From contig JADGRT010000210.1 of NCBI GenBank assembly GCA_017880715.1, positions 1 to 5,916 of the forward strand: a stretch of 5,916 nt of DNA, read 5' to 3'. Within the stretch, counting starts at the first letter, position 1, and each line of letters starts with the position of its first letter. This DNA comes from Verrucomicrobiia bacterium. GTDB taxonomy: Bacteria > Verrucomicrobiota > Verrucomicrobiia > Limisphaerales > UBA1319. Made by a program: the position numbers and the translations under genes. Below, piece by piece: positions 1 to 5,916 of the stretch. The notes under the pieces are model-generated. The model saw only the letters and a program-made list of their open reading frames with translations. It was not told the DNA's origin and did not search any database.

Positions 1-23
1 CGTGGGGCTTCCATGAACCATCG

Positions 24-75
24 TTGTAGGCCGGGTCCCCCGACCCGGCGTCGGCTGGGGGCAGCCGGCCTACAA
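24..75. repeat. Palindromic intergenic repeat (REP-like)
   Basis: The outer arms TTGTAGGCCGG (24-34) and CCGGCCTACAA (65-75) are perfect 11-bp inverted repeats. Inside them CCCCC (37-41) can pair with GGGGG (57-61). Alternatively CCGGGTC (31-37) can pair with GACCCGG (42-48) as a competing hairpin. The result is a long GC-rich cruciform or RNA stem-loop in non-coding DNA. It looks like the interspersed palindromes seen between genes in some Verrucomicrobiota, but that assignment is from memory of the style and not from a search. There is no T-run after it, so a simple Rho-independent terminator is unlikely. Confidence 0.6.
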
Positions 76-227
76 AATGTCGCTGTAGTGTTAGGAGGGG
101 TCCCGGCTATTGTAGAAAATGACTATCTTTTCAAACCATTCGTCACCGTATGCCGACAGCCCATCTGCAAGCGTTGGGCAATCCATTCTCAATCGCGCCG
201 CCACATTCCCGGTTTCGGGCAAAGAAT

Positions 228-254
228 GCGGCGCTCTGCCGAGACGCCGCTACG
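228..254 (+). repeat. Dispersed hairpin repeat, copy 1
   Basis: These 27 bases (beginning GCGGCGCTCT and ending GCCGCTACG) match the reverse complement of 893-919 at 25 of 27 positions. The mismatches are at the 11th and 23rd bases. Each copy is an imperfect hairpin: here CGGCG-CTC, a TGCC loop, then GAG, a bulged A and CGCCG. Similarity outside the 27 bases is not evident. Confidence 0.6.
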
Positions 255-405
255 CCCGCAAGGTGTTGAAATCGTCCCCCGTTGTCGGGGTAAAGGCCGG
301 TGGCGATCCGGAGTTGAGGGCGTTGCGACAGCGGCTTGCAAGAGCGGGCGAGAACCAGGACTGAGGATGGACTGAATCGAATTCCGATTTCCGGGCTTGA
401 CCCCT

Positions 406-738
406 TTATTGCAACTGGTGCTGCCCATTTGCATTGTTAGTGGTGCCAGCGGCCAATGGAGGTGCAGTGGGTGAGGACGAGACAGTCACGGGAATCGAGT
501 TCACGCTACGATCCCGGCGGACAACCAGTGCCGACTTCAGAAAAGGATGCTTCCTGGTGTCACGGCGGGCCGTGATCTCGCCGTGAAGCCAAGCTTCGGC
601 TGGAGCTGGCTCTAAAGTCCAACAAGCTCTCTCGGCGTCACCGCCGTGGCGGTAGCCGAGGCGATAGGCAACCCCTGCGGAGGCGGTCGCAAGCACCGCT
701 ACGGCCAGTAAACTGAGAACCATCAATCGTGTCTTCAT
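406..738 (-). CDS. Small exported or membrane-anchored protein, unknown function
   Basis: This is a 110-residue protein that I do not recognise. It starts with MKTR and then a hydrophobic stretch at about residues 5-25 (LMVLSLLAVAVLATASAGVA), which is either a single N-terminal membrane anchor or an uncleaved signal sequence. There is no lipobox cysteine. Next comes YRLGYRHGGDAERACW (residues 25-40), then a charged, soluble-looking middle region to about residue 80, and a Ser/Thr/Pro/Ala/Asn-rich tail with no sign of structure. I chose the ATG at 738. A TTG seven codons upstream is possible but would place charged residues before the signal region. No clear Shine-Dalgarno sequence is visible. 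The gene is divergent from purD and shares the 739-1016 gap with it. The natural signal-sequence layout and consistent reading frame argue for a real gene, but no family supports it. Confidence 0.55.
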   Translation of the reverse strand: MKTRLMVLSLLAVAVLATASAGVAYRLGYRHGGDAERACWTLEPAPAEAWLHGEITARRDTRKHPFLKSALVVRRDRSVNSIPVTVSSSPTAPPLAAGTTNNANGQHQLQ

Positions 739-892
739 AGGGTGTGTTCGAGTGGTCAATTCTTATGGACCTCTTTGGCTATAAACATGTTCAATCCCGA
801 CCAAAGACCATGCTAAAGATTTCGCCTGGTCCAGCAGCGACAGAACGCTCCAATGCAGGTCAGCGCGGGTTAAGGCTTTTTGTTGAAAACCC

Positions 893-919
893 CGTAACGG
901 CGTCTCGGGAGAGCGCCGC
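893..919 (-). repeat. Dispersed hairpin repeat, copy 2 (inverted)
   Basis: This is the inverse copy of 228-254 (25 of 27 identical). Its forward strand can fold as CGGCG-(T)-CTC, a GGGA loop, then GAG-CGCCG, so the hairpin is preserved although the sequence differs in the loop. It sits in the divergent gap between the small minus-strand gene and purD, about 100 bases before the purD start. I see no convincing promoter for either gene in 739-1016. Confidence 0.6.
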
Positions 920-1016
920 CAACTGTCCCTAATGGGTGACCCGTTTAAGAACGAGCGAAGCCCGGCGAAAAATGTCTTTCCTAGCCGCCGGAATTTCTGT
1001 TTGAATTCGGGCGTTG

Positions 1017-2306
1017 ATGAAATTGTTGGTTATCGGTTCGGGCGGCCGCGAACACGCCCTCGTCTGGAAGTTGGCGCAATCCCCGCACCTCACTCACCTG
1101 TGGTGCGCGCCCGGCAACGCCGGCATTGCCGCCGAACGCCTGGTCCACAACCAGTCCGTGGTCGAATGTGTCCCTCTAACCGCCGAAGATTTGCCCCGTC
1201 TGCTGGCCTTTGCCCAGGAGCACCACGCCGACCTGACGGTCGTGGGTCCCGACCACCCCCTGGCGATGGGCATCGTCGATCTGTTTCAAAGCCATGGCCT
1301 GCGCATTTGGGGGCCGAACCGGAAGGCCGCCCAGTTCGAGTCCTCGAAGGTGTTTGCCCAAAGCTTCCTGGAACGGCACGGCATTCCCACCGCGCCAGCG
1401 GGCACTTTCACCGATCCGGCATTAGCGTCGCGCTTTGCGGCATCGCTGGGCGGCCGTTGCGCGGTCAAGGCCGATGGCCTGGCTCTGGGCAAAGGCGTTA
1501 TCATTTGCCGCGACATGGCTCAGGCAGACCGGGCCATCGAAGACATTTTGGTTCGCAAAACCTTTGGCGCCGCCGGCGATCAACTGGTCATACAAGAGTT
1601 GCTGCAAGGCATGGAGCTCTCGCTGCATGCGCTTTGCGACGGCGTCACCGCCCACCTTTTCCCCACCTCCCAGGATCACAAACGCGCGCTCGATGACGAC
1701 CAGGGACCCAACACCGGCGGCATGGGCGCCTATTCGCCGACTCCGTTTCTGACCGAATCCGAATTGAACCATGTGCGCCAGGTTATTCTTGATCCATGGC
1801 TCCAGGGCTGCGCGGCCGACGGCATCGACTATCGCGGCTTATTGTATCCGGGAATCATGCTGACCGCCGCCGGACCGAAAGTCCTGGAGTTTAACGCTCG
1901 TTTCGGCGACCCGGAAACCCAGGTCTATCTCACGCGGCTGGAAAACGATCTGGTTGAACTGCTCGAGGCGTGCGTCAACGGAACCTTGGACCGAGTCGCG
2001 CTCCAATGGAGTCAAACGGCCTCGGTTTGTGTGATTATGGCCTCGGGTGGCTATCCTGGATCTTATGCCAGGGGCAAAATCATTTCCGGTCTGGCCGAAG
2101 CCAGCCAATTGCGCAACACCAAGGTTTTTCACGCTGGCACGGCGCGCCAGGGCGACCGGATCGTCACCAGCGGCGGTCGGGTGCTGGGCGTGACCGCTTG
2201 GGCTGCGGATTTGCCCTCCGCTCGAACCGCTGCCTACCGGGCGGTGGACCAAATCAAATTCGAAGACGCCTGTTTCCGGCGCGATATCGCGTCCAAAGCT
2301 TTATAA
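1017..2306 (+). CDS. purD: Phosphoribosylamine--glycine ligase (GAR synthetase)
   Basis: This cytosolic enzyme catalyses the second step of de novo purine synthesis: phosphoribosylamine + glycine + ATP gives GAR + ADP + Pi. The protein has 429 residues, the usual length for the family. The N-domain opens with GSGGREHA (7-14) and PGN (32-34). The ATP-grasp core shows SSKVFAQ (109-115), KADGLALGKG (151-160), QDHKR (219-223) and the PurD signature GPNTGGMGAYSP (230-241). EFNARFGDPE (291-300) carries the metal-binding Glu and Asn. The C-domain has ASGGYPGSYARGK (342-353 region) and TSGGRVLGVTAWA (384-396). All key motifs are intact, so it should be active. I chose ATG 1017, which begins MKLLVIGSGG. 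A TTG directly before it (1014) adds one residue and cannot be excluded. No strong Shine-Dalgarno sequence precedes it. The next gene starts 9 bases after the stop, which suggests co-transcription. Confidence 0.96.
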   Translation: MKLLVIGSGGREHALVWKLAQSPHLTHLWCAPGNAGIAAERLVHNQSVVECVPLTAEDLPRLLAFAQEHHADLTVVGPDHPLAMGIVDLFQSHGLRIWGPNRKAAQFESSKVFAQSFLERHGIPTAPAGTFTDPALASRFAASLGGRCAVKADGLALGKGVIICRDMAQADRAIEDILVRKTFGAAGDQLVIQELLQGMELSLHALCDGVTAHLFPTSQDHKRALDDDQGPNTGGMGAYSPTPFLTESELNHVRQVILDPWLQGCAADGIDYRGLLYPGIMLTAAGPKVLEFNARFGDPETQVYLTRLENDLVELLEACVNGTLDRVALQWSQTASVCVIMASGGYPGSYARGKIISGLAEASQLRNTKVFHAGTARQGDRIVTSGGRVLGVTAWAADLPSARTAAYRAVDQIKFEDACFRRDIASKAL

Positions 2307-2310
2307 GGAA
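2305..2310 (+). promoter_or_regulatory. Ribosome binding site overlapping the purD stop
   Basis: AAGGAA starts within the purD TAA stop (2304-2306) and lies 5 bases before the ATG at 2316. It fixes the start of the downstream gene and suggests translational coupling with purD. Confidence 0.6.
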
Positions 2311-2315
2311 TTGCC

Positions 2316-3407
2316 ATGAAAACGATCCTATCCGCCAACCTGTTTGCCATCGGCATGGCGAGCGCGCTGCTCATCGATTCGAAACCCGCCGCCGCCGCTG
2401 AAACCCTGGTCTATCCTCCGTTCAAGGAAGTGTTCGACCTGGTGCGATCCAATCTCACGGACACGGGCGAAGCCGAACTGAATCGGGCGGCGGTGCGGGG
2501 ACTGTTCCAGCAGTTGAAATCGCAAGTTATCCTGGTGACCAACACCGCGGCCCCGGCCAGCGACGATCCGTCGCCGCTGCTCAACCAGAACCGGTGCTTG
2601 GACGAAGCCTTTGCCTATTGGCGGGTGCAACGCGTGGCCAAAGGCCTGGCCGGGCAAATCGTTTCCGCGTTTGCGCAATTGAACGCCAGCAACCAGCTCA
2701 AGGGCGCGGTCCTGGATCTGCGTTTCGCCGGCGGCACGGATTATCAGGCCGCCGCCCAAGCCGCCGATTGTTTTCTCGGCGCTGAAATGCCTCTATTGAC
2801 ATGGGGTGAAACCACCGTCAAGTCCACCACCAAAACGAATTCCCTCACCTTGCCGGTGGTCGTCCTCATCAACCAAAACACGGTGGGCGCCGCGGAAGCG
2901 CTGGCGGCCATTCTGCGCCACACGAGCGCGGGCCTCCTGATCGGCTCCACCACCGCCGGTCAAGCCATGCTTTTCAAGGAATTCACGCTGAGCAACGGAC
3001 AGCGTCTGCGCATCGCCACCGAGCCCATTCGGCTGGGCGGCGGCAAGCCGCTTCCGCCGCAAGGCTTGACGCCCGACATCCAGGTGGCCGTGCCGCCGGC
3101 CGACGAACGCGCGTTTTACGCGGACGCGTACAAAGTGGTGACTAATCCGTTAGCCGCCAGCCTCCGGGAAGGACTCGCCAGCCAAACCAACGCGGCCACC
3201 GCCACCAACCGTTCCGCCCGCCGTCTCAACGAAGCCGAATTGGTCCGCCGACAGAAAGAAGGTCTGAGCCCGGATGATGAACCCGTCGTCGCCGGCGCGC
3301 CCGCGGCCGAAATCGCTCCGGCCACCCTTCAAGATCCCGCCCTCGCCCGCGCCCTGGATTTGCTGAAAGGCCTGGCCGTGGTGCAACCGCGGCTGAAACG
3401 GCCTTGA
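2316..3407 (+). CDS. Exported S41-peptidase-like protein lacking the catalytic dyad
   Basis: This 363-residue protein has a likely Sec signal peptide (about 1-28, ending in an Ala-rich stretch before ETLVY), so it should act outside the cytoplasm. Residues 38-68 resemble the N-terminal helical segment of carboxy-terminal processing proteases (CtpA/Prc, family S41). AYWRV (100-104), GAVLDLRFAGG (130-140), VVVLINQNTVGAAEALAA (181-198), LLIGSTTAG (207-215) and the terminal GLTPDIQV (250-257) follow the S41 core in order. In the family the core carries SxSxSE with the catalytic Ser and, 25 residues later, a Lys in TFGKG. Here the Ser position is G191 and the Lys position, exactly 25 on, is Q216. 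Both dyad residues are therefore absent, so a pseudoprotease is likely. Only about 30 residues lie between the N-terminal helices and the core, too few for the usual PDZ domain. The tail (about 264-363) is Ala/Pro/charged-rich without recognisable domains. Peptidoglycan or envelope quality control is a guess from the family. Confidence 0.8.
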   Translation: MKTILSANLFAIGMASALLIDSKPAAAAETLVYPPFKEVFDLVRSNLTDTGEAELNRAAVRGLFQQLKSQVILVTNTAAPASDDPSPLLNQNRCLDEAFAYWRVQRVAKGLAGQIVSAFAQLNASNQLKGAVLDLRFAGGTDYQAAAQAADCFLGAEMPLLTWGETTVKSTTKTNSLTLPVVVLINQNTVGAAEALAAILRHTSAGLLIGSTTAGQAMLFKEFTLSNGQRLRIATEPIRLGGGKPLPPQGLTPDIQVAVPPADERAFYADAYKVVTNPLAASLREGLASQTNAATATNRSARRLNEAELVRRQKEGLSPDDEPVVAGAPAAEIAPATLQDPALARALDLLKGLAVVQPRLKRP

Positions 3408-3415
3408 TTTCACCG

Positions 3416-3448
3416 TTGACGTTTTGACGCCGCCACCCCACCTTGACG
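3416..3448 (+). promoter_or_regulatory. Three TTGACG hexamers before the fusion gene
   Basis: TTGACG occurs at 3416-3421, 3424-3429 and 3443-3448 within the 73-base gap before the fusion gene. Each resembles a sigma-70 -35 element, but no good -10 lies about 17 bases after any of them (the nearest is CATTAA at 3468-3473, 19 bases after the third). They could be a promoter region with weak -10s, a binding site array, or chance. Confidence 0.2.
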
Positions 3449-3480
3449 CGGCCTTTTGGGTCTAAGGCATTAACCCTGAC

Positions 3481-5649
3481 ATGAAAACGATCCTGTTTGT
3501 TTGCACCGGCAATATTTGTCGCAGTCCGATGGCCGAAGCTCTGTTTCGCAAGGCCGTCAAAGGCCGCGGCGAATACCGCGTCTGCTCAGCCGGCGTCGGA
3601 ACCCTCGATGGCCAGCCGCCGAGCCCGCACGCCATCCGCGCGCTTCAGGAATGGGGCATCGACATCTCCGACCTGCGCAGCCGCCAACTCACCCAGCAAG
3701 CGATCCGGGAAGCCGATTACATCTTCGGCATGACCCACAGCCATGTGGACACCATCATGTTGCTCTATCCCCACGCAACCGAAAAAGTGTTTTTGCTGCG
3801 GGAATTCGACGAGAGTGTCGAGGTTCGCGACAAGGAAATCGGCGATCCCATCGGAGGATCTTACGACGTCTATCGATCTTGCCGCGACCAAATTCAAAAA
3901 GCCGTCCCTTCCATATTAAACTTTATCGAACAGAACTCGGCCCTAACAGCCGGAGCCTCGTTCACCAAAGCCATCGCCATCGCCATCGGCGCGGATCATC
4001 GGGGCTTTGAACTCAAGGAATTCCTTAAGGCTCACCTGCAACGCAAAGGTTTGAGCGTAAACGATTTTGGCACCACCAGCACCGCCGCCTGCGATTATCC
4101 TGATTTCGGCAAGGCCGTGGCCCAAGCGGTCAGCGCCCAAACGGCCGATTGGGGCCTGCTCATCTGCTCCACGGGCGTCGGCATGAGCATCACCGCCAAC
4201 AAATACCCCGGCGTGCGCGCCGCCCTGGTCATCGACGAGAACATGGCAACCCTGGCCAAGCAGCACAACAACGCCAACATTCTCTGTTTGGGGGCTCTCT
4301 TCACCGCCCGCGAAAAAGCGGAAAAAATTGTGGATGCGTTCCTGGCGGCGCATTTCGAGGCCGGGCGCCATCAGCGGCGGCTCGAAAAACTGGATGACGC
4401 CAACCAGGCGGCGAGCGTGCGCTTGCGAAACGTGGATCCTGAGATTTCCAACCTGATCGCACTGGAAAAACAGCGACAACAGGAAAACATCGAGCTGATC
4501 GCCAGCGAAAACTTCACCAGCCCGGCCGTCATGGAAGCCCAGGGTTCGGTTTTGACCAACAAATATGCCGAAGGTTATCCCGGCAAACGCTGGTACGGCG
4601 GCTGCGAGCATGTGGACCAGGCGGAACTGCTGGCCATTGAGCGCGCCCAACGACTCTTTGGCGCCGAGCACGCCAACGTGCAGCCCCATTGCGGCAGCGC
4701 GGCCAACATGATCGTTTATTTCGCCTTCCTCAAGCCCGGCGATCGAATTCTCACGATGAATCTCAGCCATGGCGGCCACCTCACCCATGGCCATAAAGCC
4801 AATTTCTCCGGCCGCTTCTTCGACGCCATCCATTATGGCGTCAGCCCCAAAGACGAGCAAATCGATTACGACGAACTGGCCCGGTTGGCGCGGGAATCCA
4901 AACCGCGCATGATCACCGTCGGCGCCAGCGCCTACCCGCGCCTCATCGATTTCAAACGCATGGGCGAGATCGCCCGCGAGGTGGGCGCCTACCTCCTGGC
5001 CGACATCGCGCACATCGCCGGCTTGGTCGCCGCCGGCCTGCACCCCACCCCGGTGGGCCACGCTGATTTCATCACTACCACCACGCACAAAACGCTGCGC
5101 GGTCCGCGGGGCGGGCTGATCCTCTGCGCGGAAAAGTTCGCCAAGGAAATCGATTCGCAAACGTTCCCGGGCGTGCAAGGCGGACCGCTGGAGCATGTGA
5201 TTGCCGCCAAGGCCGTTTGTTTCCATGAAGCCCTGCAACCGGCCTTCAAAGTGTATCAGCTCCAGATATTAAAGAACGCCAAAGCCCTGGCCGACGGCCT
5301 CAAACGCAACGGCTACCGGCTGGTCAGCGGCGGCACGGACAACCACCTGATGCTCGTGGACGTGGGTGCCCGCGGCATCACCGGCAAGGATTGTCAAAAT
5401 GCCCTCGATAACGCCGGCCTCACGGTCAATAAGAACACCATCCCCGGCGAAACTCGTTCGCCCTTCCAAGCCAGCGGCATACGACTGGGCACCCCCGCCG
5501 TGACCACCCGCGGCATGAAGGAAACCGAGATGGCCGCCATCGCCGACATGATCAGCGAAGTTTTGCTCGATATTAAAAATATTGACGCGGCGCGGCGAGT
5601 GCGCGAACGTGTCCGAGAATTAACCGCTAGATTCCCGTTGCTGTATTAA
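3481..5649 (+). CDS. Fusion: LMW protein tyrosine phosphatase + RpiB + serine hydroxymethyltransferase (GlyA)
   Basis: This is a single uninterrupted 722-residue frame with three complete domains. Residues 1-150 are a low-molecular-weight protein tyrosine phosphatase: P-loop CTGNICRS (C8 nucleophile, R14) and the general-acid Asp-Pro at 122-123, followed by the usual Tyr-containing segment. Residues 163-305 are ribose-5-phosphate isomerase B (ribulose-5-P to ribose-5-P): ADHRGFELK (171-179), DYPDFG (205-210), catalytic C229 in [20 protein letters not shown] (261-266) and AGRHQRR (294-300) with its two phosphate-binding Arg. The usual CGTG is CSTG here. Residues 319-722 are serine hydroxymethyltransferase (serine + THF to glycine + 5,10-methylene-THF), full length: [10 protein letters not shown] (336-345), [14 protein letters not shown] (361-374), ADIAHIAG (507-514), PLP lysine K537 in [14 protein letters not shown], and SGIRLGTPA (665-673) with the carboxylate-binding Arg. 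The linkers (151-162, 306-318) contain no Met, and no ribosome binding site precedes either inner domain. Independent genes joined by a lost stop or a sequencing error are therefore unlikely. ATG 3481 starts at the expected residue of the phosphatase. The Shine-Dalgarno is weak (AAGG 3464-3467, 13 bases upstream). The product should be cytosolic. RpiB and GlyA are both homodimers, which suits one dimeric chain (inference). Confidence 0.93.
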   Translation: MKTILFVCTGNICRSPMAEALFRKAVKGRGEYRVCSAGVGTLDGQPPSPHAIRALQEWGIDISDLRSRQLTQQAIREADYIFGMTHSHVDTIMLLYPHATEKVFLLREFDESVEVRDKEIGDPIGGSYDVYRSCRDQIQKAVPSILNFIEQNSALTAGASFTKAIAIAIGADHRGFELKEFLKAHLQRKGLSVNDFGTTSTAACDYPDFGKAVAQAVSAQTADWGLLICSTGVGMSITANKYPGVRAALVIDENMATLAKQHNNANILCLGALFTAREKAEKIVDAFLAAHFEAGRHQRRLEKLDDANQAASVRLRNVDPEISNLIALEKQRQQENIELIASENFTSPAVMEAQGSVLTNKYAEGYPGKRWYGGCEHVDQAELLAIERAQRLFGAEHANVQPHCGSAANMIVYFAFLKPGDRILTMNLSHGGHLTHGHKANFSGRFFDAIHYGVSPKDEQIDYDELARLARESKPRMITVGASAYPRLIDFKRMGEIAREVGAYLLADIAHIAGLVAAGLHPTPVGHADFITTTTHKTLRGPRGGLILCAEKFAKEIDSQTFPGVQGGPLEHVIAAKAVCFHEALQPAFKVYQLQILKNAKALADGLKRNGYRLVSGGTDNHLMLVDVGARGITGKDCQNALDNAGLTVNKNTIPGETRSPFQASGIRLGTPAVTTRGMKETEMAAIADMISEVLLDIKNIDAARRVRERVRELTARFPLLY

Positions 5650-5694
5650 ACGGCGCTTTTAGTAATCCACGGATGGGAACCAGGCCGTTATCGA

Positions 5695-5714
5695 TTGGTA
5701 TCCCGGGATATCAA
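5695..5714. promoter_or_regulatory. Near-perfect 20-bp palindrome, possible operator
   Basis: The bases TTGGTATCCCGGGATATCAA form a dyad with one mismatched pair (5698/5711) and a perfect 12-bp core TATCCCGGGATA (5699-5710). A further inverted pair CCGTT (5685-5689) / AACGG (5713-5717) overlaps it. No T-run follows, so a terminator is unlikely. The location, 46 bases after the fusion stop and 70 before the next start, fits an operator for the downstream gene, but no regulator is known. Confidence 0.35.
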
Positions 5715-5722
5715 CGGAACAC

Positions 5723-5760
5723 GCAGGTCGTCTCCGAGATTGTCTGCGCGGTTGACCTGC
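5723..5760. repeat. Inverted repeat in the leader of the last gene
   Basis: GCAGGTC (5723-5729) and GACCTGC (5754-5760) are perfect 7-bp arms around 24 bases. This may be a stem-loop in the 5' leader of the downstream gene. It is too weak to be called a riboswitch, and the AT-rich stretch after it is not a T-run. Confidence 0.3.
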
Positions 5761-5784
5761 CAACATTAAAAACACATTTTGACT

Positions 5785-5916
5785 ATGCCAAAACCAACTT
5801 TAAAAGCTGCCAAACCCAAAGCGGCTCCGCGCAAGCGATTGAAACCGCTCGAGGAGATGGTCGCCAACGCCAACGCCGCCGCGAAAATCGTTACCCCGGC
5901 CGCCACCCCGCCGCCA
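5785..5916 (+). CDS. Start of a Lys/Pro/Ala-rich protein (partial, cut by window end)
   Basis: An open frame of 44 codons runs from ATG 5785 to the end of the window without a stop. It begins MPKPTLKAAKPKAAPRKR, then LKPLEEMVANANAAAK and an Ala/Thr/Pro run. The basic, Lys/Pro/Ala-rich start looks like a disordered N-terminal extension of a cytosolic, perhaps nucleic-acid-associated protein, but no domain is reached and I do not recognise the family. No Shine-Dalgarno sequence is visible. The leader (5761-5784) is AT-rich against the local GC-rich background, which fits an unstructured translation start. Confidence 0.6.
   Translation, partial: MPKPTLKAAKPKAAPRKRLKPLEEMVANANAAAKIVTPAATPPP

Larger units (their letters stand above)
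1..405. other. Intergenic stretch without a convincing gene
   Basis: I see no supported gene here. The ATG-initiated frame at 119-364 (81 codons) lacks a well-spaced ribosome binding site, has no recognisable domain, and runs through the dispersed repeat at 228-254. The opposite-strand and third-frame openings have unnatural Arg/Pro/Ser-rich compositions. What the stretch does hold is the 24-75 palindrome, the 228-254 repeat and a small hairpin CCCCG-TTGT-CGGGG at 277-290. The left edge is cut by the window, so the gene that ends or starts before position 1 cannot be judged. Confidence 0.5.

Noticed and set aside
119..364. 81-codon frame whose C-terminal end (VKAGGDPELRALR) faintly recalls a YebC-type segment
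   Set aside because: The resemblance is about a dozen residues and needs indels. The rest of the frame does not match, and the frame runs through the dispersed repeat. A yebC remnant cannot be supported without a search; a BLASTX hit to YebC over 250-364 would revive it.
739..1016. Possible promoters in the divergent gap, such as TATAAA at 780-785
   Set aside because: No -35 with acceptable spacing could be paired with it for either gene, and it lies about 230 bases from purD.
932..1696. 254-codon plus-strand open frame before and over the start of purD
   Set aside because: It overlaps purD in another frame, is extremely Arg/Pro/Gly-rich and has no domain.
2316..3494. Identical first 14 bases (ATGAAAACGATCCT) of the S41-like gene and the fusion gene
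   Set aside because: MKTIL is a common start for both a signal peptide and an LMW phosphatase strand. Similarity ends there, so duplication is not supported.
3943..5238. 431-codon open frame on the minus strand opposite RpiB/GlyA
   Set aside because: It is antisense to domains with clear, intact family motifs. Its translation is Gly/Ala/Asp/Val-rich with no recognisable domain, typical of the shadow of a GC-rich gene.
5752..5780. TTGACC plus CATTTT as a promoter for the last gene
   Set aside because: The -10 match is poor and the leader would be almost absent.
1..5916. CRISPR array, tRNA, rRNA, integrase or transposase genes
   Set aside because: No regularly spaced repeats, tRNA cloverleaf, rRNA-like sequence or recombinase motifs were seen on either strand.

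Overview
The window looks like chromosomal DNA from a GC-rich bacterium. My best guess is Verrucomicrobiota (Pedosphaera/Limisphaerales-like). This rests on an impression only: GC-rich coding style with weak Shine-Dalgarno use, palindromic intergenic repeats of the TTGTAGGCCGGGTC type, and the look of the small exported proteins. It should be treated as inference. Nothing points to a phage, plasmid or insertion sequence.

Layout. Positions 1-405 carry no convincing gene but hold a strong palindrome (24-75) and one copy of a hairpin-forming dispersed repeat (228-254). A small minus-strand gene (406-738) encodes a membrane-anchored or exported protein of unknown function. The divergent gap 739-1016 carries a second, inverted copy of the same repeat (893-919). 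Three plus-strand genes follow: purD (1017-2306), an exported S41-peptidase-like protein that lacks both catalytic dyad residues (2316-3407), and a 722-residue three-domain fusion (3481-5649). The fusion joins a low-molecular-weight protein tyrosine phosphatase, ribose-5-phosphate isomerase B and full-length serine hydroxymethyltransferase (GlyA). The gap after it (5650-5784) holds a near-perfect 20-bp palindrome and a second inverted repeat. The window ends in the first 44 codons of a Lys/Pro/Ala-rich protein.

How the genes fit together. RpiB makes ribose-5-phosphate, the precursor of PRPP and phosphoribosylamine. GlyA makes glycine and 5,10-methylene-THF. PurD joins phosphoribosylamine and glycine. 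The enzymes that feed both PurD substrates therefore lie beside it, two of them in one polypeptide. The fusion order (phosphatase, RpiB, GlyA) also matches the Bacillus subtilis gene order ywlE-ywlF-(ywlG)-glyA. The fusion is the most notable feature of the window, followed by the apparent S41 pseudoprotease.
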